Origin: Sphagnum compactum
Lineage: Eukaryota > Bryophyta > Sphagnopsida > Sphagnales
Assembly: GCA_965153455.1 (NCBI GenBank)
Contig: OZ234494.1
Location: 16,988,001 to 17,052,000, forward strand
Length of the DNA: 64,000 bases
Direction of reading: 5' to 3'
The notes under the pieces are model-generated. The model did no database searches, was not told the origin of the DNA, and was given only the letters and a program-made list of their open reading frames with translations. Position numbers and translations under genes: made by a program. Within the stretch, counting starts at the first letter, position 1. The number at the start of each line of letters is the position of its first letter. Below, one piece after another: positions 1-12,551 of the stretch.

Positions 1-401
1 GCAAGGTTTTTTGATTTTGGTTACAAGCACATGACAAATGTTAACTAACATAAAATCTCAGGTGGACCTACAATGACCAACAATGGAGTGAGTGTCAACT
101 TAATATCAAATCTTCTTCAAAAAGACATAAATCTTGTAACACAAACACAATGTTAGGTTAACAAAATGATTTTCCATGATTCTTCTAAGGATTTATGTTT
201 AGGTAGCTCTCCTATACCTCCTCTAGGTGCATTAACATGAATTAAAATGTTTTGTTCACAATGATTTCATTCATGGAAGTTCAAACTATGGCATCAAATC
301 CACACGCACTGCAAAATATGGAAATTCATACATGTTATATGAGGATTTTAGTATGTATCCTTAATTTATCTTATTCAAATCAATAACCCTTCTTTGATTA
401 T

Positions 402-409
402 GAATAAAC
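402..409. repeat. 8-bp target-site duplication of hAT element (left copy)
   Basis: GAATAAAC stands directly before the left end of the element, and the identical octamer stands at 4201-4208, directly after its right end. An 8-bp duplication is the hallmark of hAT insertion. The first 400 bases of the window are AT-rich and hold no gene that I can see. Confidence 0.75.
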
Positions 410-730
410 TAACATTGGGCAATTCTTGCTAATTTTAGAGAATTGTTAGTTTTGGTTCTTTAAAGCCATGTGTGAAAATCGCCTCAATTTTTTATTATTT
501 TTAAATAGGGGGTTTACGATAATTGTCCCTGATACTAGAATTTTTCCAAGGAATTTTTTTGGTTCTCAAGCTTGGTGATTCTTAGCAATTCAAGAATATC
601 TGTTTTTTTTAGTCGATTTTCTTGGCCGATTTTCACAAGCTAAATCTTAGAAATTTCAATATTTTTTTTGGATTTTTTTTACATTATTTTTTTGACAAAA
701 GAAATTGGCTTTGAATATATTTTCAATAGT

Positions 731-2722
731 TTATGAATCCAAACTATTGTCATCATCCACTTTCTTGTCAACAAAACCATTATTAGATTCTATCGATGAA
801 TGCAAATGATAATAACATTTCATGAGCATAAGATATAATGACATTGTATCATATTGCTCGACAATTGCTACTCTTTGATCACGATCAATGAAAGAAAACA
901 CTAAGCAAAGATTATTAAATCTTGGGTCCAACATTAGAATAACATATTATGTGTTTTCCTTTCATCAAATTTCTTCAAGAAAGAAAGAAACTATCAAGAA
1001 TTTCACAAACCTCTTTTCTAATGTTGGAAGTCAAACAAATTAATTCAAGCGCCACACCAAAATCCTCTTCCATTAGGGTTTTAAAATATGGTGCATTTTT
1101 TGGTTCTTTTCTCAATTTCAAGCTTAAGAAAATGGTAGAATGATAGGCATCACTTAATAACCGATGTCTCTTAGATTGGTTTAGAACATAAGCAGTTACA
1201 ATGGGGGAGAGACTATCACCAACAATTTAAGAAATATACCGTGTCAAAGGGGGTGGAACTTTGGTTGTCATCCTTATTAAACTCTACCTACTATAACAAA
1301 ACATTATAACATTCTTGAATTGCAGAATCTCTTGAAAAAAAAATGATTTTGTTAGCAAACCTATAAAGAAAAATAACAAATGATAATTATCGACATTGTA
1401 ACAAATCTTAACAACATCAATTTTGAAAATTATCAATTTTGATGATGACCTTCTTTTAACTAGAGTGTTTATTCGAATTTGTACAAGCCTTGTTCCATTC
1501 TTGTTTACCCTTCCCTGATTTTTTTGGCCAAGTTATGCATTTATATAAGTCAAATTGGATAGTTTTGACAGATACATATTTCAAACCTTTACGGATTTTT
1601 TCATCAATAAAACATACTAACTAGCCTTAAAAAATGCATGGCCAAAACAACTACCTTAAAAACTTTATGTCAAACCTAAAACATCAATTAGATCTTTCAT
1701 CTTTAACATAAATAATGAATTTTTTCTCCAGTCATATTTGCTTAACAATTCAATTGAGTCTTTGGCTAATGCATGCCTAAAGCTATCAAATGTTTCAAAA
1801 AAATAACTGCAACGTGTTTTGGTTACCAATTAGCCCCCAACAAATTAATAACAAGGGCAAAAATGTCATAAGCCCCTTTTGACATCCACAAATCAAAACT
1901 TTTTACAGAATAATAATTTGCCAAAGCAGGTAAGACATACAATTGTTTAGTTTTTTCCACCAACTCCAGCAAAAAATTTCTTGAAAATTGTTTTCTAGAA
2001 AACAAAAACAACCTTTGGGCACAAATGTAGATTAAATCTTTTTAACCATTGGCTTTCAACAAGATGCATTGGCAATGGTTTTTAATAATTAAAGGAGCTA
2101 AATCTTCCAAAAATTGTTTATATTGCACATCATCTTTTTTATAAAAATCTTTGGTAACAAAAAAATTAGAGATTGTGGTTCCATTTACATGAAGTCTTTC
2201 TTTGTAAGTTGTTTCTCATAAGGTTCTTTTAATACATTGTTCACTTCTTCTTTAAATATTTTTGCAATCATATAATGGTCTACATTAACATGTTTTTTTA
2301 ATGTAGTAATTCCATTTGCATTATTATACAATATCAAACCTTTCATTGCTTGTTTTTGGCATTTGTTATTAAAACTGGATTAATATAACAAATAATGCAT
2401 CTCATCAATTAAAACCATTCAACATCCACTAACTTATTGTCATTTACACAATAAAATGACCAATATAGTGCATTTCTACTATCATGTTTCCACTTTCTTA
2501 TGTGAAAATGCAAATTTTCAAAATTTCCTTCTTTTTTTCTTCCCCCTTTTGCATTACTATTTTCTTTTATTTGTAGATTTGGTTAAAGTTTATACTCTTC
2601 TTCCATTCTCTCCTTCTCCATTACAATATCATTTATATATTTTTTGTCATTATTATTCATTTTGTTTTCATTTTGGGATATTTTTTCCATTATTAATTGC
2701 AAGATGGAATTCCATTAAATGA
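731..2722 (-). pseudogene. hAT transposase remnant
   Basis: Two readable blocks on the minus strand look like a plant hAT transposase. The block at 1823-2011 contains LPALANYYSVKSFDLWMSKG followed by YDIFALVINLLGANW, a stretch typical of the catalytic-core region in plant hAT proteins. Its sense continues, broken by stops, to about 1620. The block at 731-934 begins MLDPRFNNLCLVFSF and continues through EQYDTMSLYLML, like the C-terminal part before the dimerisation region. Between and upstream of these blocks the frame is lost many times. The gene would have run from roughly 2700 down to 731 and lies wholly inside the 410-4200 element, as expected of its own transposase. Bounds are approximate. 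Confidence 0.65.
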
Positions 2723-3099
2723 CTGGTGAGAAAAACCAAATAATAATATGCAAACCTCTAGGCTACTAATAAGCAAATTTTTAAAGGCATTTATACTTTA
2801 CAAAAGTGTTTACAAAGGGCATTTACAAAAATGAAGTTCAATTTAAGGTTATAATGAAAGTTAGGATGTAGGTGAATTGAGGGAAAGAATAACCTTACAA
2901 CCAAAAAAAGAAAAAAATAAAAAAGAAAAATTAAAAGTTGAAAAAAAAACTAATATAAACAAAGCCAAAAAAAATTAAAGAAAAAAACAAAACAACAAAT
3001 TTTTTGAATAAATTAAAAAAAACTACCTTATTTTCTTAAGATGACAGTTCACACTCCAAGCTCTAGAACCTACACATGGCAAGAGGGGGGGGGAAGTAC

Positions 3100-3800
3100 A
3101 ATACCTCAACAAGCAAACAACAATAATGCAAACGAAAAAGCGAGTAGTAGCAATGCAAGGCGAAAAATCAACAACAACAACACAAAGCAAAAAATGAACA
3201 ACAACAATACAAGGCGAGGAGTGAACAATAACAAGAGAAGGCGAAAAACGAGCATCAAAACACAAAGAAGGGTGAGGTGAATACCTAATGTGGAACGAAT
3301 AGTAGCAATGCGAGGTGAAGAATGAACAACAACAATGCAAACCGAAAAACGAACAATAGCAACACAAGGTGAGGAACAAAGCAAGACAAAAAGTAAGCAA
3401 CAACAACAACATAAAGCGAAGAGTGACACAAGACGAAAAAAACAACAACAATGCAAGACAAATAGTGATGCAAGATGAAAAATAAGCAATAGCAACGCAA
3501 GGCAAGGATTGACACACGACGAAAAACAAGGAACATCAACACAAAACGATGAATGATGCAAGGCAAAAAACAAACAATAGCAATGCAAGGTGAAGAGCAA
3601 GCATCATCAAAAACAAAGTGAGGAACAAGCAATAACAAAAGCAAGGTAAGGAGCAAGTAGCAACAAAAGCAAGGCGAGAAGCAAATGTAAAACAAAACAA
3701 CAAAAAACAAAAGCAAGGCGAGAAGCAAATGTAAAACAAAACAACAAAAAACAAAAGCAAGGCGAGGAGCAAATGTAAGACAAAACAACAAGAAACAAAA
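3100..3800. repeat. Tandem AACAACAA/GCAAGGCGA array with a 44-bp higher-order repeat
   Basis: The core is a degenerate unit of about 25-30 bases, AACAACAACAATGCAAGGCG followed by ARRAA-type spacers. It recurs from about 3100 to 3660. The last part becomes a regular 44-bp repeat whose AAAAGCAAGGCG blocks start at 3665, 3709 and 3753. The strand is strongly purine/C biased (few T), so the complementary strand gives long open frames rich in Leu, Phe, Cys and Ser. I take these as low-complexity artefacts, not genes. Confidence 0.8.
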
Positions 3801-4208
3801 CACAATGCAAAAAAAAAAACACAACAGGTTAACAAGGACAAAAAGCTTTTTGGGTTTTATATCCCTTTCCATTCAGAGTCTCCCCTGGTGGAGGCATCGC
3901 CATAATCTCTAAACCCTACAACTTCTAATCCCAAACCTAATTCCAACCTACCCATTTTCCCTCCCAGACTCTGAGAACCGGATTCCAGTTTTCACATAAA
4001 AACCCATCTGGTCCTGTCTTTAAAAAAAAGAAGAAAATTCTGATTCTGGTTATCCTAGTCGATTCTCACATGGTGAGCAATGTAAAATCAGTTTTCAGCC
4101 CGATTTTCACTCAAAATGAGAACAATCAGTTCTCAATGTGAGAACCAGACTGAGAACCGGTCTGAGAACCAGGTCACCCATTGAGAACCACCCAACACTG
4201 GAATAAAC

Positions 4209-6075
4209 CTCAACCATATACGAGCTAGGTCAAATAAATATGAAGTAAGTCTCCAGTATTTACAAGTTCAATAGGGTAATGAAGAAGTAACCAAAATATT
4301 CTGGATCGACCCAGAACGGGATCCCTAGTTCCACTAATGTGTAGAACCAGAATCAAGTCAGTTCTAATTTATTTATTTGAATTGAAATTTGGAGGTTCTT
4401 CTTAAAAGTAAAAAACCAGCCCAACCTCAAGACAAACCCCCAATGAACACAAACTCCCAAATAAAATGGGCATTAAAAAGGGCCCCCCTTCCCCTCTCCT
4501 CCCCAAAATAAAAAAACCAAGTTGCTCAAATTGTGGACTTTTTGTGTTTGCTCAAATGAACCATTGGGGAACGTGAGAGAATGTGGCAGGAGGGAGAAAC
4601 AGTAAAAACAAGTTGACAAAATAAGTTGGACGTGCATCTTGGATCATTCCTTTCTCCATCATCCCAAGTTTTTGGCATCCTATTTCATAGTTTCTTTTCC
4701 ACAATATCATGCTCCTTGCAAGATGAAAAACCAAAATCCTTTTTCTTAATTGGAGAGCTTGAGGTTAATGTCAACTTTACCGAGTTGGATCTAAAGATTT
4801 CTAGGTTTTACATGTTTTTTGAGTCAAAATAATTTTGAACATGACATGTTATTATTGATTATGATGTTTGTGAGAGTTGAGCTCAATATTGAATAGATGC
4901 AAGCTCCTTAGAAAAGATAAGAATTTGTGCAAACCCAAATTTTTCTCAAAAAGAAAAATATATCCAGCAGTTAAGAAGAGGCAATGCAACATGCTTTCCT
5001 CACTTCAAGTGACCTTTCACCATAAGTGACTTGCAAACCTTCACCGTTCAAAATTAGAAAAAACTTCAAGCTATTGGTTTGTGCTGCGAAAAGCTTTATG
5101 CCCTTGTCCTCTCGTCCAGAAGCCACTTTGAGAGGCCTCCCATTTCTCAGAAATAAGTCCCTTGTCCAGACTCCCTACAATACAAAATTACTGTGCACTG
5201 CATACAATCTGCTCCTGATTTTGTTTCGGTTCTTAACTCTGTCTGTATACAAACAAGGGTTATATAGCATTAGTGTACTAATAATACACAGAGGGTGTGG
5301 AATAGGCTTGTGTGCAGGTATACAGGAACAATTTTATGGCCATTGAAATTGCTGGATTTGGTGAGTTTGCGTGTTTTTTTTTTTTCCAGTTCTCTTAAAT
5401 TTTGAAGCTACTGCATGCCTAGCCTAATACTCCTTGATTTATTTATTTTGTGAAACGACAGACGGTAGGAATTAGAGACTTTTGACAAAAAGGGAGGGGG
5501 TTTTTTGGACTGGCAGGTACTGTTTTTAGGTGCCAACTAAGTCCTCTGCTCGCTGATTGTCGGTTTTGTGCCTTGGTACGCGCGTAGAACGCGTCTGCTC
5601 GCTGATGGTAGGCTTGCTTGGAAAGGTGAAGTACCTCACGAGATGTTGAGCACTTCAGGTCCTCTTCCATTCTGACTCTTTGCACACTTTGTTTCATCTT
5701 TGCACTCTCTCTGCTTGCTGTTGCTAGTTCGAATCTAGTTTTTTCTTTGAACTCTCTACCTACTCCTGCTTCAACTTTGTTTTTTGGTTGTCTTTGCACT
5801 TTCTACCTTCTACCGCTTCACCTCTTTTAGGTCTTTGCATTCTCTTCATTCATGCTCCTGCTTCTTCTTGACACCATTTCGTTTGGGGGGCCTCTGCTGC
5901 TGGTCCTTCAACTTTGTTTTGTCTTTGGCACTCCGTACGTACTATTGCCTGAATTCTGTTTTGTTCTCTCTATTTGCTACTTGAATTTTTTTTTGAAGTT
6001 TCGTTTCTTTCTGCCCCGGTTGCTTGAACTCCGTTCTAAATTCAGATCTATATACGTGGTGCAAGGGCTTTCATT
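4209..6075 (+). promoter_or_regulatory. Upstream region and probable 5' leader of the LRR-kinase gene
   Basis: No coding region is apparent. From about 5640 to 6075 the plus strand is pyrimidine-rich with many CTTC/TCTT runs, typical of plant 5' leaders. A short segment at 5545-5605 repeats CTGCTCGCTGAT twice around the CGCG-type motifs ACGCGCGT and ACGCGT. In plants such CGCG boxes can bind CAMTA (calmodulin-binding) factors; that link is family knowledge only and untested here. No clear TATA box was fixed. Confidence 0.35.
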
Positions 6076-9000
6076 ATGGCGGAACTGAGCCACCACATTG
6101 GCAATAGATTGGAAGATATTTATGCAATTCTGAAAGCGAGAGAGGTCATGGTGGAACAATTGCGTCTTGATCATAATAATGTTCGTATTATTCTTGACGG
6201 ACAACGTGACATAACAAAATTCGACATTCCACTACATGAATCGCAAGGGGGGTACAAGGACTTGATGCAGGCCGTAGGTGAGAGCACAAATGTGAAGTAC
6301 ATTTGGATGTTGTGTCACATCCATTACTTGTCTGATTTCTGTGTCCAGCTTTGTCGCGCTTTGTGCGTAAACCATACCGTGTCGACTCTACGTTTTGAGC
6401 TAATCGGGGACGGCTTTTCAACGACTCAAAAAAATCTCGACACCATCTTGAATCAAGTTGTAGAAATGTTCAAGAGCAACAAGGGCCTGAAATATTTCGC
6501 TTGTAAGTACTCGGCCTCGGCCTTTTCTTTTCCTGGTCGCAGCATCTTTTGGTCTTTAGACGGTGCTGCAGATGCACTCAAAAGGAATCATACGTTGGAG
6601 CATTTGGAGATGAGTGGGATTGGTGTACGCAGTGGGCGAGGTTTAATCCAAGGACTGATCCTACCACTGACTGCCGATGCAAATGGTCGACAAACAAACT
6701 CAACTCTCGTCAAACTCCACCTTACCTTATGCGAGGAGGTGGAAGGGGAATCTCTTAAAGCTATTGTAGACTCCCTCGCAAGAATGCTGCAGAGTAACAC
6801 ATCGCTGAAAGAGCTCTATTTTTGCTCACCCGAAGACTATTCAGTAGCCACTTTTGAGGAAGCACTCAGAATGAATCACACACTTGAGAATCTGGGATTA
6901 GCAGGGAGGCTCTGGGGCTTGGAGAGACTGGTCCAACCATTGATGGTGGATGCAAACGGGAAACAAAGCAATACAACTCTCCTGAAACTCATGCTTACGA
7001 TTGATGGTGCAGAACCAATTGAACTTCAGCCTCGCTCAACTATTGTAGACTCCTTCACGAAAATGTTGCAACATAACTCATCATTGAAGGAGCTCAGCTT
7101 TTCAAGGACAGAGATTTTCATTGAATCAGATGTGTCTGCACTCATTAAATCCCTGGAGAAGAACTATTCTCTTGAAATCCTGAACCTTGAGGGTTGCAAG
7201 GGTGTAAGTGGCTGTGTGTTTCCCATCATCATGGATATGCTAGTGGTCAACAGAACCTTGAAAGAGATAAATTTGGAAAGAACTACATCGTATGGGGAGG
7301 TGGGCGCCCAGATGGAGGCTGTGAAGCAAGAGCTAGAGAAGAATGCAGCGATACACAAAGAGTCAATGTCCACATTCAAGGAGTTGCCTATGTCCAAGGC
7401 AACATCTACCTCAGTACTTTTGTGCAGCATTCCATCTACAGGTATGATTGGTGTACAAAAACCTCACTCGGTTTATGAATTGCATTCTTATGAGTCATGC
7501 TGAAGTTTTATACCATTTGTTGGGGCAAGCAAAGTTGATTGTGTTAAGTAGCTAAAATATAATTAAGTTCACCATTGCATATGGTGTGTATGAGTAAATT
7601 ATGGGGCACTAGAGTGTTCTAGAGATCAAATGCAAGTACTGGATGAAAGGAGAAAATGTCCATAACACAAAACAAATGGCATCTTTGTAAATCGCTACCT
7701 CTACTACTACATGTTTTAGATTTAGCTGCACACATATTGTGGCTCACATCACTTGAGTGGGTTTTCCATGGGTTTGGATTTAAGTGTTTTAATTTATGGC
7801 TTTTTTATTGATATTTGTTGAACATTGTTGCTTGAGATACACTGAAGTTTTGAAGCAACTTCCTCACATCTTCTTTTGTTATGTACACATGTTACCATGA
7901 ACTCTAGAGTGGAGGAAAGACAACTTTGAGAAATGCCTTGGTTTTGTTGCATTGCCCTTGGGAGCATGTGTAGCCCATGGGTTATCTAACCTTTGTCATG
8001 TGTGCATGTAATGGATTAGAAAACGAGGAAGTCATGGGCAGTAGTGAAGAGCAGGTGGAGGCCAATGACAGTGAAGAGGAGGTGGAGGCTGATGACAGCA
8101 AAGGCCAACGGTGTACGCTGATGACAGTGAAGGCCAATGACAGTGAAGAGGAGGTAAAGGCTGATGACAGTGAAGAGGAGGTTGAGGCTGATGACAGCTT
8201 AGGCCAATGGTTGAGGCTGCGGATGACAGTGAAGGCCAATGACAGTGAAGAGGAGGTAGAGGCTGATGACAGTGAAGAGGAGGTGGAGGCCAATGACAGT
8301 GAAGAGGAGGTGGAGGTCGATGACCGTGAAGACTACAACTTAACTGACAGCACAGAACAAGAGGTGAAGGACATGGGCTATGAACATGATGATACTTTGA
8401 ACTGTAGAACATATGTGTAAGAAGCCACATTATTGTGGCAGCAATTATCTTGGCCTCTTTACTACTCTGAATATTAAGCCTCTCTAATATATATATGTTT
8501 TCTCTCTCTATATATATACTTCCTATTTTCCTTATAGGAATTTTGTTTGTTATAGTTATTGATGTTGACTTCTCAACTTTCCTTGTATTCTGTATCAAGT
8601 TTCACATCCCTCTTTTGCCCAAAATGAAAATTGTTTGCTAAATATGTTGCAGTGCCAACGCAGTATGCTTACTCCTAAATGTGGTTTGTCAACCAGGCTC
8701 CAAGGTCACCATTCCACAGTCAAGTAGGGAGGAGCTCAATTCCAGCTCTCAATATGGATGCAAGTTGTTCACAGGTTCCGCAGGATGTCCACAGGTTGGC
8801 CATAATTTCTACCTTGGTTCTATGTGTATGAGGGTGATGTAACACTGATGAAAGTTTTCCATCCCTTGGTCATGTGGAATCAATATTAACATGTAATATG
8901 CAAATTTGTGCATCAACAAGTCATCTGGCTTTGCCACATCGATTTAGTGGTTTTGAATCCTGAGAGCATGTATCTACACATTGATATGCTTCCTTCTCAA

Positions 9001-11445
9001 ACATTCAAGAGCTACTTCTCTTGGGTGCTAACCAATGTCATGAATGAGAACTTCTCACTTCTGTAATTATGGCGGACTGATGACCTGGATTCTCATATAA
9101 CTCTTTTCCCAAAAAAATTTACATATTGTTAAATAAAATCTACCCCCCTACTGAGAGCTGATCAAGTTTGGTTAGAGGAATTCAATACCACTCATGTGGT
9201 GAAGGTGATGTTCTACTTTGTGAGTTTCACTCTCAAGGTTATGATCACACTTGTTATTGTTGTCTTTGTTCTGGATTGGCTAGAGCTGACATAACAGTTA
9301 TTGTCAAAGTGATTTTGTGGACTTCTCCTACAATCCCATGATGATATATTCATTTTGAGATAGTCAATGTTGTAGAAACAAAAATCCCTCAAGACACAAT
9401 GCATATTATTTTCCATTACAATCTTGAGACTGCATGTAGGGTTTGGTACGGCATTGCATAATCAGATAAATCTACATGTTCCAATGTAATAATAGTCAGT
9501 ATATGGTGTGATTGTGACTTGGACATTCACAGGGAATTTCATGAACTTGGACTGCTAGAAACTGCCAAAAATAAGAAGAAGCAACATGAGAACCAGTTCA
9601 CTGAGCTCAAGTCTTCTAGCGAGAGCCTCAAGGTAATTAGGACAATTGTAGCCATAAGTGCTAACAAACAGCCTTGTACCAACAAGTTCCATCAAAAAAC
9701 ATTTATCATTGTTGTTGTTGGATTCTACTAGATGCATATGAATATATATTGCCAAACAATTAATGGAGATGTAACAAGATTCTAAAACTTTGTGATATCC
9801 ATGAACAATTTGAAGAAACATTAAAGTTGATGCAAGATTCTAGAATTGTTGTTTCTAGAATCTTGCATTGATCAACTTTGTTCTTCAATTCTAGCAAATC
9901 TTATAGAGTTTGGATGCTTGTTGGTTAGATTTTTAGGCAAATGCATGTGCCAATGACTAGTTATGTGATTGTTTGTAGGAGCCAAATCTAACAAAAGTGG
10001 ATGGACCATCTACATACTTGGAGCTTGGAACAAAATCTTTGAAGAACGTTGAAAACACGATTTCAATACAAAGTTCTGATTCAGTACTAATCAACCAGCT
10101 TCAATGTCATTACTTATTTGACAAGCTCCGTGAGTCTTTGAATGATGCGAAGGCATGCATTGATGGTTTATCTCCACAAGACATTCAACGATCCTGTTGT
10201 ATTTTGGAGAGCCTTGCACAAACATGGAAGGAAGGTGAGATACTTGTTGGTGATTGTTGTGATGCCCAATGGATTCGAGTGGCCATAATCTTGGCAAATG
10301 CAAAAGAGCATTTTACATCCTTGATTTTTAAATTAAGGTTGTACATGCAACTTTTTCAAAGCATTTCCAAGGAAGGAGCAACAAAGGAGTTTTTGATTAA
10401 ACTACAAGATCGAAAGTGGAGTGATGATGTCAAGGATGAAGAATTTCCCATCATTGATGAGAAAGCATTGGAAGATCAACAATGGTTACTATCAAGATTG
10501 ATTGAGGTTGGCTCAATTGATTCGGAGAATCTCATCAAAAGATTAAATCATCCTGGAAAGATTGATGCATGGAAGGTGGCACACAAAAGTATTCAAAGAG
10601 TGCCATATGGTCAAATAGGAAAGGGGGCGTCTGCAATTGTGCACAAAGTTGTGTGGCTTGGAAAACATTTTGCAGAGAAATGTTTTTCTGGACCAGAGAG
10701 CAAACATTTCCAAGAAGAAGCATCTCTTCTTGCAGGATTGTCTCACCCAAATATATTGCCCTTGTTTTGTTTTGTTACTAGGGCTCATTCTTGTTCCCTT
10801 GTTACGGAACTTATGGATGAGGATCTTCATGGACTGATGCTCAGAAGATTGGAGAACCATGAAATCCAGGGTGTCCCATTCAAGCTTCTTGAAGCAATTG
10901 ACATCATGTTGCAAGTAGCGGAAGGCATGCATTACTTACATCAAAATATGGTGGTTCATCGAGATTTGAAATCAACGAACATTCTTGTGAATTGTGATGG
11001 ACATGATGGGCATGTGTATGCAAAAGTGGCTGATTTTGGGCTCTCCAAAACAAAAGAATCAAGTTGCACGTATTCCAACCTAACCATGGATAAGGGGACA
11101 ACTCGATGGATGGCACCAGAATTATTTGGCAATTTCGATCAAAGTGTTCCAATCCAGGTTTGTCAAGAGACCAAACATCCAAGTTTGTCAAATGAACAAA
11201 GATCCAGGAGATATCCCTTCAAAGTTGACATCTACAGCTTCGGGATGGTTTGTTATGAAATTTTGACTGGAAATACCCCTTTTCACAATCATACTTCAAT
11301 GACAGAACTCCGAAAGAAGATAAAGGATGGATTGCGGCCAAATTTACCTGAACAATGTCCTCCACAACTCTCCAAATTGATTCAAGCATGTTATCATTCT
11401 GACCCTGCCACACGGCCTTCATTTTTGAAATTTGTGTGGAGTTGA
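6076..11445 (+). CDS. LRR - acidic repeat - TKL-type protein kinase (predicted 1109 aa, 4 exons)
   Basis: Proposed exons are 6076-7441, 8020-8416, 9533-9632 and 9979-11445. Donors (CAG|GTATG, GT|GTAAG, AAG|GTAAT), acceptors and phases (1, 2, 0) join into one frame ending in TGA. Residues 1-455 hold about ten ribonuclease-inhibitor-type LRRs, each with an N-x-[ST]-L-x-x-L core such as NHTLEHLEM and NTSLKELYF. Residues 456-588 are an acidic tract built on [DN]DSEEEVEA. Residues 589-621 form a charged linker. From residue 622 comes a helical region and then the kinase: Gly loop GKGASA about 835, Lys in AEKCF about 855, HRDLKSTN at 948, DFG at 973, APE at 1000. All key residues are present, so activity is likely. 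The HRDLKSTN and GTTRWMAPE motifs suit Ser/Thr TKL kinases. There is no signal peptide or membrane segment, so it is likely cytosolic. It could instead be two adjacent genes; the phase match favours one. Confidence 0.72.
8040..8330 (+). repeat. Coding minisatellite for acidic DDSEEEVEA repeats
   Basis: About eight imperfect copies of a 24-27-bp unit, GATGACAGTGAAGAGGAGGT followed by GGAGGC, encode [AD][DN]DSEEEVEA. The series is broken by two related inserts reading TVKANDS. It lies in the proposed second exon of the LRR-kinase gene, between the LRR and kinase parts. Copy number in such arrays commonly differs among individuals. Confidence 0.8.
9807..9890. repeat. Intronic long hairpin
   Basis: The left arm 9823-9845 (core TGCAAGATTCTAGAA) and the right arm 9853-9879 (core TTCTAGAATCTTGCA) are complementary over 15 perfect bases around a 7-base loop. 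Pairing resumes outside as AAAGTTGAT with ATCAACTTT and TTGAAGAA with TTCTTCAA. It lies in the last intron of the LRR-kinase gene. It may be a small foldback element or a miRNA-like precursor; nothing here decides between them. Confidence 0.7.
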
Positions 11446-12496
11446 GACATATTATGTGTTCACTCATGATAGATTGTACATTGTGATCCTTTTTTGACAT
11501 TGGTAAAAGGTGTAGCACAACTATGGGACAATACATAAGACAATGATTCTAACAAGTATAGTGGATATGTGATTGTAATAATATATGGATATAATATGAT
11601 TATTTGCTAACAAAAAAAGGATTAGACTTTTGACTATCTAGATCAAATTATGGTCTAAATTTTCGATTTTTGTAAAAAAGGTTTTAAAATATGGTGAAAA
11701 ATTATTGGTTCATTGAGACCTTTGGAAAAGGACGATAGGGAATACAGGGCTAGATTGTTACAATTATGAGAAGAAAGGTCCTTCATGTATATTAAGGTTT
11801 TTGAATCATGTGGGTTGATTTTTTTGTATTAACTTACCTCCATCAAAATGAATTTGCAACAAAGTGAACTAATTTTTTTGTAGTATTTGGCAAATCTTAG
11901 GTTTTCATGGAAAGCATTTTGGCTTGCTTTGTGTTATTGATATAAATGATTATGAGAATTCTTTGAATCAACATGTTGTGCTAAAGGAAAGGTCATTGAC
12001 ATTCATGACCATCAACCATTACATTTTCATTTGAATTGTAAGAAATGGAATCAAAGAGTTTAACAATAGTTAAAGCACATCTAAATTCGCTTAACGTAAA
12101 CTTTGAAAAGCTTCATCCGAGGATCATTTGTCACAATGTTGAAAATGATCATTTCTTGGAATGTTTGTATGGTATGTACATTTACAATGTTAAGATATTT
12201 TAAAAAGTTGTTTATGAAATGCATTTATAACATCAAAGTATTAGATCTAATAGCCTCCATAGTAGATGAAATCCACAAATCCCAACAAAAGTGATGGTTT
12301 TTGTGCATGTATACAATTTAGGACTTCCAAAATACCAGACTCGTAGTAAAAGAATTTATTTGAAGAGTGTTAAAAATATTAGATTTTTTTTGGGAAGGGT
12401 TAATCAAAAGTGACCCATTGCAAAAAAAAATATTGAACTCTAGTATGCACCCACAAATAATTAATATGGATTGCAAAGAGGATGTGTAGTGACTAA

Positions 12497-12551
<55 letters not shown>

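Larger units (their letters stand above)
410..4200. mobile_element. Degenerate hAT-superfamily DNA transposon
   Basis: The left end reads TAACATTGGGCAATTCT. The inverted right end reads CAGTGTTGGGTGGTTCT, an imperfect terminal inverted repeat. The ends are bracketed by GAATAAAC at 402-409 and 4201-4208. Inside, the minus strand carries fragments of a hAT transposase (731-2722), and the region upstream of that gene holds a tandem array (3100-3800). The right subterminal part (4080-4190) repeats GAGAACC or AGAACC several times, as expected of transposase-binding subterminal repeats. The interior has many stops and frameshifts, so the copy is inactive. Both ends and the coding remnant agree, so I am fairly sure of the superfamily. 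The exact left terminal base is less sure. Confidence 0.72.

Noticed and set aside
3023-3872. Several long Leu/Phe/Cys/Ser-rich open frames on the minus strand
   Set aside because: They overlap in different frames over the purine-rich tandem array; openness follows from the repeat composition.
8032-8598. Minus-strand frame rich in HCHWPPPPL repeats
   Set aside because: It is the antisense shadow of the acidic minisatellite.
8697-8794. Possible extra exon of the LRR-kinase gene (opens in phase 1 with AG/GT borders)
   Set aside because: It leaves phase 0 and cannot join the following exon at 9533, which needs phase 2. The 8020-8416 exon fits both sides.
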